From the NCBI GenBank assembly GCA_025922715.1, contig JAICHH010000109.1:1-6229 (forward strand): a stretch of DNA of 6,229 nucleotides. Direction: 5' to 3'. Positions 1 through 5,009 of this stretch are shown here, one piece after another (the first letter of the stretch is position 1; each line of letters starts with the position of its first letter). The notes beneath the pieces are model-generated. The model was not told the DNA's origin. It did no database searches and saw nothing but the letters and a program-made list of their open reading frames with translations. Position numbers and translations under genes: made by a program. Source of the DNA: Nitrososphaeraceae archaeon. Its GTDB lineage: Archaea; Thermoproteota; Nitrososphaeria; Nitrososphaerales; Nitrososphaeraceae.

Positions 1-2
1 AT

Positions 3-233
3 TTATTTACACAACTGTTAATCCAACAATTTGATTATATTAATGTGGAATTGGCTGATTATATTGGTAGAAAAACATGGGAGATTAAACCTGCTTACCT
101 TAGGTTAGTTAGTCGTATAGGGGCTATGATCAAACATGAACCTACAAAGGATAAAGTTGATTCCATATTATTTAATATGCAGAGGTATAGGGTGCCAGAA
201 CAAGAACTAAGGAAGATGAAAATACAGGCTTAG
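3..233 (+). CDS. 3' end of an unidentified protein-coding gene (partial at left edge)
   Basis: The frame is open from the left edge to the TAG at 231-233. A GTG lies at 45, but the frame continues upstream of it without a stop (residues LFTQLLIQQFDYIN precede it), so I read this as the C-terminal ~76 residues of a longer protein rather than a 62-residue gene. The fragment is soluble-looking, with mixed charge, several aromatic residues and a basic C-terminus ending in RKMKIQA. There is no membrane segment, Cys motif or other signature. I do not recognise the family. A T-rich stretch follows about 140 bases downstream. It could also be a decayed or fortuitous frame, but the amino-acid composition looks coding. 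Confidence 0.6.
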   Translation, partial: LFTQLLIQQFDYINVELADYIGRKTWEIKPAYLRLVSRIGAMIKHEPTKDKVDSILFNMQRYRVPEQELRKMKIQA

Positions 234-362
234 CCTCATGTGACGTAATTGGTGAGCGGGTTTAAAAAACATAAATTTTATAAGTATAATATGTTAAAAT
301 TAATAATCTATTTAATTGAAAATTATCAATCATTACAAATTATATTGGAAAGCAAAGAATCT

Positions 363-394
363 AACTAAAATATTTATTTATTTATTTTTTAGTT
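363..394 (+). terminator. Possible hairpin/poly-T terminator for the edge gene
   Basis: Arms AACTAAAA (363-370) and TTTTAGTT (387-394) are perfectly complementary with a 16-base loop, and T6 lies at 385-390. Archaeal termination depends mainly on T-runs, so the T-rich tract is the stronger evidence; the AT-only stem is weak. It lies about 150 bases after the stop codon, so the assignment is tentative. Confidence 0.35.
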
Positions 395-400
395 TTAAGT

Positions 401-408
401 AAAAAAAA
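401..408 (-). terminator. Poly-T terminator downstream of tRNA-Pro
   Basis: A8 on the plus strand is T8 on the minus strand, about 50 bases after the 3' end of the tRNA. Oligo-T is the usual archaeal termination signal, and this is the longest T run downstream of the tRNA. Confidence 0.5.
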
Positions 409-457
409 TTAAAATCATAATTTAACCTATGTGACCTAAATAACTTTTAACAACCAA

Positions 458-531
458 TGGGGTCGGCCGGATTTGAACCGGCGAACTCCAGCGCCCAAGG
501 CTGGCATCATACCAAGCTAGACAACGACCCC
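458..531 (-). tRNA. tRNA-Pro (anticodon UGG)
   Basis: The minus strand folds into a complete 74-base cloverleaf. The acceptor stem GGGGTCG/CGACCCC pairs fully. The D arm is GTCT/TGAT with GG in the loop. The anticodon stem CCAGC/GCTGG encloses the loop CTTGGGC, so the anticodon is TGG at 497-495, which reads CCN proline codons. The variable region is AGTTC, and the T arm is GCCGG-TTCAAAT-CCGGC. The discriminator is A (458). CCA is not encoded and must be added after transcription. There is no intron in the anticodon loop or elsewhere, although introns are common in archaeal tRNAs. The gene lies 72 bases downstream of map on the same strand and has its own upstream AT-rich element, so it is probably transcribed independently. 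Confidence 0.97.
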
Positions 532-561
532 TATTATCTTACTATACATTTTTAAAGGTTC

Positions 562-569
562 AATTTTAA
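562..569 (-). promoter_or_regulatory. Candidate TATA box for tRNA-Pro
   Basis: The minus strand reads TTAAAATT centred about 34 bases before the mature tRNA 5' end. Initiation about 26 bases downstream would leave a leader of roughly 8 bases for RNase P to remove. A second AT-rich element (CTTTAAAAAT, 548-557) is too close to give a start upstream of the tRNA. Confidence 0.4.
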
Positions 570-603
570 GTTTAGGAAGCTTTTAAACAAAATATGGTCT
601 TTT

Positions 604-1509
604 CTAATTGTTGGTACAACTTGTAATAACTTCTGTAAAAGTTTCGTGTGGGATTATCGTATGTTCAGATTGGGCAACCATCATGTTATTTCCCTCAACA
701 AGTGTTGGATACGCATGAATATTCTTTTTCTTTTTCAGGTTATCTAATAAATATCTTGCATTTTTTTCATCATAACTATCGAGTACCCACCTTAAAGCAA
801 ATGGTAGAGATTTGTATCGGCCCCAGATATCGTTTAAAAAATTGTCTAATTCCTTATTCTTCGTAGGCTTTCTTGATATGATTGCAAAAATATTAGCTAC
901 TTTACCCTCGTGTACTATGCCTATACCATTTTTTAAAGTTACAAATGGTTCAATTGCATAAGCTTGATCTGGTTCTAAAAGAAATGAGCCAAATGAATTA
1001 ATATTGGGAATAGATTTTCCAGCATGAATCGTATAGCGTTCTAGAGAATGACCGCTTAAATTTTTAATAGGAATATAACCACTTTTAATTATAGAGTTTT
1101 CTATTGCTTTTCCTATCTCACTAGATTTTGCTCTATTCCTTGCAACTTTTAGTGCTTCCTTTAAAGCATTTTCTGATGCTTTTACTAAAGAATGATACTC
1201 ATTATTATAGCTAATCGTTACAGCAGTATCTGCTATGTAGCCTGCCACGTGTACACCGATATCAATTTTGAGAACATCTTCTTCTCCCACTATTTTTGGA
1301 TCATCCGGCTCTGCTGTGTAATGTGCAGCAATTTCATTTAAACTTACATTGACAGGAAAGGCAGGGAATCCTCCATTTTCTATTATCTCTTTTTCTATTT
1401 TCTCACAGATTTCGTATAAAGTCTTTCCAACATACTCTTTTTTTTTTGCAAGATCTCTTACAGAGCACGCTATCCTACCTGCTTTTCGGTAACACTCTAT
1501 GAAATCCAC
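604..1509 (-). CDS. map: Methionine aminopeptidase, type II (archaeal)
   Basis: This cytosolic metalloprotease removes the initiator methionine from new proteins with a small second residue. The 301-residue length fits archaeal enzymes of about 295 residues. The five dinuclear metal ligands of the pita-bread fold are all visible: D83 (KIDIGVH), D94 (IADTA), H154 (SGHSLERY), E187 (AIEPF) and E282 (QSEHT). The substrate-contacting His pair is present at H63 (AAHYTAE) and H162 (YTIHAG). The insert of roughly residues 212-265, between the E187 and E282 strands, is the helical subdomain that marks type II enzymes. The start is a GTG; a TATA-like box centred about 24 bases upstream points to a leaderless transcript, and no strong Shine-Dalgarno is seen. 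An upstream ATG at 1526 is out of frame. The gene is divergent from the small protein at 1664 and ends just before tRNA-Pro. Confidence 0.96.
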   Translation of the reverse strand: MDFIECYRKAGRIACSVRDLAKKKEYVGKTLYEICEKIEKEIIENGGFPAFPVNVSLNEIAAHYTAEPDDPKIVGEEDVLKIDIGVHVAGYIADTAVTISYNNEYHSLVKASENALKEALKVARNRAKSSEIGKAIENSIIKSGYIPIKNLSGHSLERYTIHAGKSIPNINSFGSFLLEPDQAYAIEPFVTLKNGIGIVHEGKVANIFAIISRKPTKNKELDNFLNDIWGRYKSLPFALRWVLDSYDEKNARYLLDNLKKKKNIHAYPTLVEGNNMMVAQSEHTIIPHETFTEVITSCTNN

Positions 1510-1528
1510 AATAACTCTTTGATCATAG

Positions 1529-1538
1529 TATATAAAAT
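1529..1538 (-). promoter_or_regulatory. TATA box of map
   Basis: The minus strand reads ATTTTATATA centred about 24 bases before the GTG start codon. At the usual archaeal TATA-to-start distance, transcription would begin at or next to the GTG, giving a leaderless mRNA. Confidence 0.6.
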
Positions 1539-1637
1539 TGTTTTAAACTCCTCATTCAATTATATTTATCCATTTATCTTTAAAACTATTCAAATAAATT
1601 CAGAAGTGAATATGTAGTTGGTATCGAATAAAAAATG

Positions 1638-1660
1638 TTTTATATTATCCTTTTATAAAA
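1638..1660 (+). promoter_or_regulatory. TATA-like elements for the small protein gene
   Basis: Two AT-rich boxes are present: TTTTATAT (1638-1645) and TTTTATAAAA (1651-1660). The first would place initiation around 1667, near the ATG at 1664. The second would place it around 1682, giving a short leader with GAGG (1685-1688) ahead of the ATG at 1694. Which box is used decides the protein's N-terminus. Confidence 0.45.
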
Positions 1661-1663
1661 TAT

Positions 1664-1882
1664 ATGAAATTCGTAATGAATAATGAGGACAAAATGAATA
1701 GGAAAATTGTAATCGCTAATTTGTCAATGCCTGATGGGAAGCAATATGAAATTCCATTAGTTAGCAAAACATTTAGTTCAGGCAGGCAAGGATTTTATGC
1801 TCAAATTCCTTCACTGGTATACAATAATGAAGTTTATGGAGGACAAATACAGGTATGGAAAAAAGGGGATAGTAAAAACTAA
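1664..1882 (+). CDS. Small conserved-looking protein of unknown function
   Basis: The 72-residue product is soluble, with no signal peptide, membrane segment or Cys pairs. From residue 11 it reads as alternating hydrophobic strands (KIVIANLSM, YEIPLVSK, FYAQIPSLVY, YGGQIQVWKK), which suggests a compact small beta-rich domain. The glycine/aromatic section SGRQGFYAQIPSLVYNNEVYGG looks constrained and resembles short uncharacterised thaumarchaeal proteins as I recall them; I cannot name a family. Three in-frame ATGs exist: 1664, 1676 and 1694. The last has a GAGG motif five bases upstream and begins just before the structured part (MNRKIVIAN), so a 62-residue product is quite possible. A T6 run follows the stop. 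It may share a transcript with apgM 83 bases downstream, but that gene seems to have its own promoter. No function is assigned. Confidence 0.75.
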   Translation: MKFVMNNEDKMNRKIVIANLSMPDGKQYEIPLVSKTFSSGRQGFYAQIPSLVYNNEVYGGQIQVWKKGDSKN

Positions 1883-1897
1883 GAAAATTGTATTATA

Positions 1898-1903
1898 TTT
1901 TTT
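1898..1903 (+). terminator. Poly-T terminator after the small protein gene
   Basis: T6 begins 16 bases after the stop codon within a T-rich stretch (TATTATATTTTTT). This is consistent with oligo-T termination in archaea and would separate the small gene from apgM. Confidence 0.4.
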
Positions 1904-1913
1904 AGGTAACAAC

Positions 1914-1960
1914 AAGTTCTTATTAATTAAATAAAAATAAATTTAACAAAAATAGAACTT
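1914..1960. promoter_or_regulatory. apgM promoter region bracketed by a 7-base inverted repeat
   Basis: AAGTTCT (1914-1920) and AGAACTT (1954-1960) are exact reverse complements. They flank a purely A/T stretch with one C, in which an ATTTAA-like TATA element is centred near 1942, about 24 bases before the apgM ATG. The element fits a leaderless promoter. The repeat could be an operator or chance in AT-rich DNA. Confidence 0.35.
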
Positions 1961-1965
1961 TAATA

Positions 1966-3258
1966 ATGAGCTTGGAGAGAAAAAATAATTCATTAAAAAT
2001 TATCTATGTAATTCTTGATGGAATCGGGGATCTTCCTCACTCATCAATTAATAGTCTTACTCCATTAGAAGCAGCTAATACTCCAAACTTAGACTATTTA
2101 GCGATAAATGGAGTTATGGGTGAAGTGATAACTGTTGGGAAAGGAATAGCTCCTCAGTCTGATATTGCAGTTTTTAATATGTTAGGTTATAATTTCAAGG
2201 ATGTTCCATATGTAGGAAGAGGGATTGTTGAGTCAATTGGTTGCGGTATCGATATGCAAACTGGCGACCTTGCTTTAAGAGGGAATTTCGCTACGATCGA
2301 TGAAAATCAGAAAATAATAGATCGAAGGGCAGGTAGAATAATTGAGAGTAAAGAAGCTAAATCACTATGTCAGACATTAAATTCCGCCATTTTATTGAAA
2401 GATCCTGATGCCTCTGTCGTGGTTATTCCCACGATCGCTCATAGGGTAACTATAAGATTTAGGCATAAAAAAATAAAATTATCTAATAAAATAACAAATA
2501 CAGATCCAGCATATGATAAAGTAAATGGAATGGGTATTGCCAAAACGGATATAGTAGAAATGAAGGTGTTAAAATCGATTCCACAAGATGAAAGTCTTTC
2601 CTCTAAAATATCTTCTGATATAGTCAATGATTTTAGCAATCAAGTATATATCATTTCAAAAAAACATCCTGTAAATAAATCAAGAGAGAAAAGAAATCTT
2701 AGTGTTATGAACTGCATTTTAGTAAGAGATGCTGGTAATACAATTCCTCATTATGCTCCTATAGATCAAAAATATAACATGACAGTGGGTTGCGTAGTGG
2801 ATATGCCTGTAGAGATTGGTATCTCGAAAATTTTAGGCATGGACATTATTGAAGCAGGAAGTATAAATGACTATGTCATCAAAGCAAAAGTTACCGCTAA
2901 GGAATTGCAAAAATATGATATGATATATGTCCATATTAAAGGTCCAGATGAATTTGGGCATGACGGTGATGCATTGGGAAAAAAACAAAATATCGAAAAA
3001 ATAGATAGGGATTTTTTCGGAACTCTCTTAAGGGAATTAGAAATTTCAAATGTCGTAATAGTTGTTTCGGGAGATCATTCTACTCCCTGTATCAAAAAAA
3101 GTCATACAGATGATCCAGTGCCACTACTTATATCATCGAAAATCCTAAAAAACACTAGGATTCAAAGGTTCACAGAGTCATATGCCAAGACTGGACCTGT
3201 CGGGACGCTAATGGGGTCCGATGTGTTAGATAAAACACTAGAAATGATCTACTCATAA
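1966..3258 (+). CDS. apgM: 2,3-bisphosphoglycerate-independent phosphoglycerate mutase, archaeal type
   Basis: This enzyme interconverts 3- and 2-phosphoglycerate in glycolysis/gluconeogenesis; in autotrophic archaea the gluconeogenic direction matters most. It belongs to the alkaline-phosphatase superfamily. The N-terminal metal site DGIGD (D18) is followed by the conserved TPLEAANTPNLD. The phosphorylated serine is probably S65 in APQSDIAVFNMLGY, and GRGIVE (84-89) follows. The central part (about 100-300) is the less conserved insert domain, including YVHIKGPDE at its end. The C-terminal metal ligands are D328 and H332 (GPDEFGHDGD), D370 and H371 (GDHSTPC) and H380 (SHTDDPVP). At 430 residues it is slightly longer than the ~400-412 typical of the family; the extra length is mostly a short N-terminal extension and the insert. 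The first ATG is kept because the DGIGD strand begins soon after it. No Shine-Dalgarno is visible. Confidence 0.95.
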   Translation: MSLERKNNSLKIIYVILDGIGDLPHSSINSLTPLEAANTPNLDYLAINGVMGEVITVGKGIAPQSDIAVFNMLGYNFKDVPYVGRGIVESIGCGIDMQTGDLALRGNFATIDENQKIIDRRAGRIIESKEAKSLCQTLNSAILLKDPDASVVVIPTIAHRVTIRFRHKKIKLSNKITNTDPAYDKVNGMGIAKTDIVEMKVLKSIPQDESLSSKISSDIVNDFSNQVYIISKKHPVNKSREKRNLSVMNCILVRDAGNTIPHYAPIDQKYNMTVGCVVDMPVEIGISKILGMDIIEAGSINDYVIKAKVTAKELQKYDMIYVHIKGPDEFGHDGDALGKKQNIEKIDRDFFGTLLRELEISNVVIVVSGDHSTPCIKKSHTDDPVPLLISSKILKNTRIQRFTESYAKTGPVGTLMGSDVLDKTLEMIYS

Positions 3259-3261
3259 GTA

Positions 3262-3285
3262 ATTTTAAAATACTCAATTTTTTTT
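3262..3285 (+). terminator. Convergent terminator between apgM and the HTH regulator
   Basis: Only 29 bases separate the two convergent stop codons. T8 at 3278-3285 follows apgM. The perfect palindrome ATTTTAAAAT (3262-3271) supplies a short T run for transcripts coming from the other strand. The two transcripts probably overlap at their 3' ends. Confidence 0.55.
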
Positions 3286-3287
3286 AT

Positions 3288-3695
3288 TTAAAATTTAGAA
3301 CCAATAAGGTTATCTTTACATAATTCACAAACTTGTTCATCAATATTGGCCTCAATTTTATGATGAACATCACAAATTATGAATGAATACCTCATATAGT
3401 TGCATAACTCGACGAATTTGGCCATCGTACTAGGAGTATATACTCTGTTTGTTACGAGATCTAGAGCAATGTCGTCGATTTTACGCATAACCTCGAAAAT
3501 GGATGAAAGTTTATTGATGAGTTCAATATCCCCTCTGGTTCCTCTAATATAATTGCTAATAGCGGCTTGAGTAACGCCAAGAACGTTAGCAACAAATTCT
3601 TCCTTCATTTTATATTCAATAGTTAATTTTTTTGCCAAAATAGCTCTAATAGCAGGAATTAAGGATTTAGCTTCTATTTCTGAAGGGAGTAACAT
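3288..3695 (-). CDS. Predicted HTH transcriptional regulator with C-terminal Cys/His cluster (COG2522-like)
   Basis: The 135-residue protein is probably a DNA-binding regulator of its own region. Residues about 4-26 form a helix (PSEIEAKSLIPAIRAILAKKL). Residues 31-52 are a clear XRE-type helix-turn-helix: EEFVANVLGVTQAAISNYIRG, with VTQAAIS as the recognition-helix start. Residues 56-100 are helical. The C-terminus has C108-x2-H111/H112 and C123-x2-C126, with C98 nearby, a layout suited to zinc or Fe-S binding; such Cys positions occur in archaeal COG2522 regulators. There is no membrane segment. A TATA box about 26 bases before the ATG implies a leaderless mRNA. It is convergent with apgM and divergent from the oxidoreductase at 3878, whose promoter it may control. 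The regulated genes and any ligand are inferred only. Confidence 0.85.
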   Translation of the reverse strand: MLLPSEIEAKSLIPAIRAILAKKLTIEYKMKEEFVANVLGVTQAAISNYIRGTRGDIELINKLSSIFEVMRKIDDIALDLVTNRVYTPSTMAKFVELCNYMRYSFIICDVHHKIEANIDEQVCELCKDNLIGSKF

Positions 3696-3710
3696 CTAAT
3701 TCTAATAGAA
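3695..3710. promoter_or_regulatory. Tandem TCTAAT repeat and TTCTA-A-TAGAA palindrome at the regulator start
   Basis: TCTAAT occurs twice head to tail (3695-3706), overlapping the first base of the regulator's start codon. TTCTA (3700-3704) and TAGAA (3706-3710) form an 11-base palindrome around A3705. The site lies between the regulator's TATA box and its start, where a bound protein would block initiation, so autoregulation is plausible. Confidence 0.35.
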
Positions 3711-3717
3711 CGAAAAA

Positions 3718-3725
3718 TTATATAA
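3718..3725 (-). promoter_or_regulatory. TATA box of the HTH regulator
   Basis: TTATATAA is centred about 26 bases before the ATG at 3695 on the minus strand, which is the standard archaeal spacing to a leaderless transcription start. Confidence 0.6.
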
Positions 3726-3748
3726 GTTTTCTTGAATTCTTATTAGCC

Positions 3749-3833
3749 AAAGATGTAAGTTGTCCTAATTTCTGAAAATGCATAAATACATCTTTTATTT
3801 TTTTTACATTATATGGTTATAAATAAGTTGTCC
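3749..3833. repeat. Repeat cluster in the divergent regulator/oxidoreductase promoter region
   Basis: A 10-base direct repeat TAAGTTGTCC occurs at 3756-3765 and 3824-3833. The second copy starts at the end of the oxidoreductase TATA box, and the first lies upstream of the regulator's TATA box. A 9-base inverted repeat, AAAGATGTA (3749-3757) and TACATCTTT (3787-3795), overlaps the first copy. Repeats placed this way are typical of operator sites shared by divergent genes, but no binding is demonstrated. Confidence 0.45.
3817..3826 (+). promoter_or_regulatory. TATA box of the LLM oxidoreductase
   Basis: TTATAAATAA would place initiation near 3847, giving a leader of about 31 bases to the ATG at 3878. 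This is unlike the leaderless neighbours, and it matches the presence of a ribosome binding site there. Confidence 0.55.
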
Positions 3834-3861
3834 ACATCATTTAACATATTTACCAAAAAAT

Positions 3862-3866
3862 GGAGG
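3862..3866 (+). promoter_or_regulatory. Shine-Dalgarno GGAGG that decides the oxidoreductase start
   Basis: GGAGG followed by ATGA (3862-3870) resembles the archaeal GGAGGTGA consensus. It lies 11 bases before the ATG at 3878 but overlaps the alternative in-frame ATG at 3860, which has no site of its own. This favours the shorter protein. Confidence 0.6.
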
Positions 3867-3877
3867 ATGAAGTGTTA

Positions 3878-4960
3878 ATGAAAACAAAATTCGGGTTTAC
3901 ACAGGGTCTGAATGTTGCGAGACTGGGTTTGGATGAGAATCAGGTAATAACTGCTTGCCAAATGGCTGATAGGCTAGATTTTGATTCCATTTGGGCAATG
4001 GACCACACAAATGTTCCTCAATGGAAAAATGCTATCGTGAATGATGCTTGGTTAATGCTTGCCGCAATCGGAGCTCTCACAACTAAGGTAGAATTAGGTA
4101 CATGTGTTACAGATGCAATAAGACGCCATCCATCAACAATTGCCCTTACTACTGTGACATTGGATAGATTAACTAATGGAAGGGGTATGTTGGGCATTGG
4201 TGCAGGTGAAGCCCAAAATGTAGTAGATTTTGGAATAGAATTCACTAAACCTGTCACTAAATTAAAGGAACAACTTGAGGTAATAGAAAAACTTTTTCAA
4301 TCTGATCCAGATAATAGAGTAGATTATAGTGGACAATATTATAAATTAACTAATGCATGTTTACAGGCAAAAAGCATAAGAAAACCTCGACCACCAATCT
4401 ATATCGCTGCAGGTGCTCCAAAAACATTGGAATTATGTGCTAGATATGGTGATGGTTGGATTCCCATCGGATATACTCCTGAATTATTCAAGTCACATGC
4501 TAATGTAATTAACGAACATGCCAAGAATTTTGGTAAAGATCTTTCATCTTTTCAATTTGCAAATGATGTAGATGTCTATTTCACTGAAGATGGTGAAGAG
4601 GCATGGAACAAGATGAAAAACGCAGTTAAAGTGAGTCTTTATAAACCGGAATTATTAAAAGTTCATAATATTTCTCAGGATTCTGAATTTGATTTTAGAA
4701 AATATTTTACAGAATATACAATGGATAAACCAGAAATGATGGAACAGATGAAAAAAGCAGCATTAAAAATCCCTGATAGTGTTGCCAGGACTGCTATAGG
4801 AGTAGGTAAGGCAGATGAAGTTATAGAAATGCTGGAACGTTTTATAAATGCTGGAACTAATCATTTTATAATAAGATTTTGGGGAGATGGATATTTCAAA
4901 AATATAGAATTATTTGGAAAGAAGGTTATTCCTTATTTTAGAGAACAGGAACAAAAATAA
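3878..4960 (+). CDS. LLM-class (Mer-like) F420/flavin-dependent oxidoreductase
   Basis: A luciferase-like TIM-barrel enzyme, related to archaeal methylenetetrahydromethanopterin reductase and F420-dependent dehydrogenases; it probably transfers hydride between F420H2 or FMN and an unknown substrate. With the ATG at 3878 it has 360 residues. Family features are FGFTQGLN (5-12), WAMDH (39-43), LGTCVTDAIRRHP (73-85), the cofactor-phosphate region TLDRLTNGRGMLGIGAGE (94-111), the strand IYIAAGAPK (174-182) and YGDGWIPIG (190-198). It is longer than Mer (~320-330), with extra sequence around 225-300. The start is chosen because GGAGG precedes it; an in-frame ATG at 3860 would add MEDEVL. The gene stands alone, divergent from the HTH regulator. 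Ammonia-oxidising archaea make F420 but are not methanogens, so naming it mer would overstate what is known. Confidence 0.9.
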   Translation: MKTKFGFTQGLNVARLGLDENQVITACQMADRLDFDSIWAMDHTNVPQWKNAIVNDAWLMLAAIGALTTKVELGTCVTDAIRRHPSTIALTTVTLDRLTNGRGMLGIGAGEAQNVVDFGIEFTKPVTKLKEQLEVIEKLFQSDPDNRVDYSGQYYKLTNACLQAKSIRKPRPPIYIAAGAPKTLELCARYGDGWIPIGYTPELFKSHANVINEHAKNFGKDLSSFQFANDVDVYFTEDGEEAWNKMKNAVKVSLYKPELLKVHNISQDSEFDFRKYFTEYTMDKPEMMEQMKKAALKIPDSVARTAIGVGKADEVIEMLERFINAGTNHFIIRFWGDGYFKNIELFGKKVIPYFREQEQK

Positions 4961-5009
4961 CCCCATTATTATTTTCCTCAACACTTTTGTATTTATTGAA
5001 TTCGAAAAA
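4961..5009. terminator. Convergent junction between oxidoreductase and MBL nuclease
   Basis: The 49-base spacer holds short T runs for the plus strand (TTTT at 4972-4975 and 4985-4988) and A5 at 5005-5009, which is T5 for the minus-strand nuclease immediately after its stop. No hairpin is evident apart from the small palindrome TTCGAA (5001-5006). Confidence 0.35.

Larger units (their letters stand above)
234..457. other. AT-rich intergenic spacer between the edge gene and tRNA-Pro
   Basis: This 224-base stretch has no convincing open reading frame. It holds an imperfect direct repeat (ATGTGACGTAA at 238-248, ATGTGACCTAA at 429-439), an 8-base inverted repeat (AACTAAAA 363-370, TTTTAGTT 387-394) whose loop contains three ATTT units, a T6 run on the plus strand and an A8 run (T8 on the minus strand). 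The tracts suit convergent termination of the edge gene and the tRNA. Confidence 0.6.

Noticed and set aside
648..866. 72-codon plus-strand open frame
   Set aside because: It lies wholly inside map on the other strand, whose metal ligands are all intact; a shadow frame.
1598..1611. Small hairpin ATTCA-GAAG-TGAAT between map and the small gene
   Set aside because: Five-base AT-rich arms are expected by chance, and the site is not placed against either promoter core.
2439..2639. 66-codon minus-strand open frame with a hydrophobic end
   Set aside because: Antisense to the central part of apgM, with no promoter or ribosome site; a shadow of an AT-rich gene.
4018..4257. 79-codon minus-strand open frame
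   Set aside because: Antisense to the conserved core of the LLM oxidoreductase.
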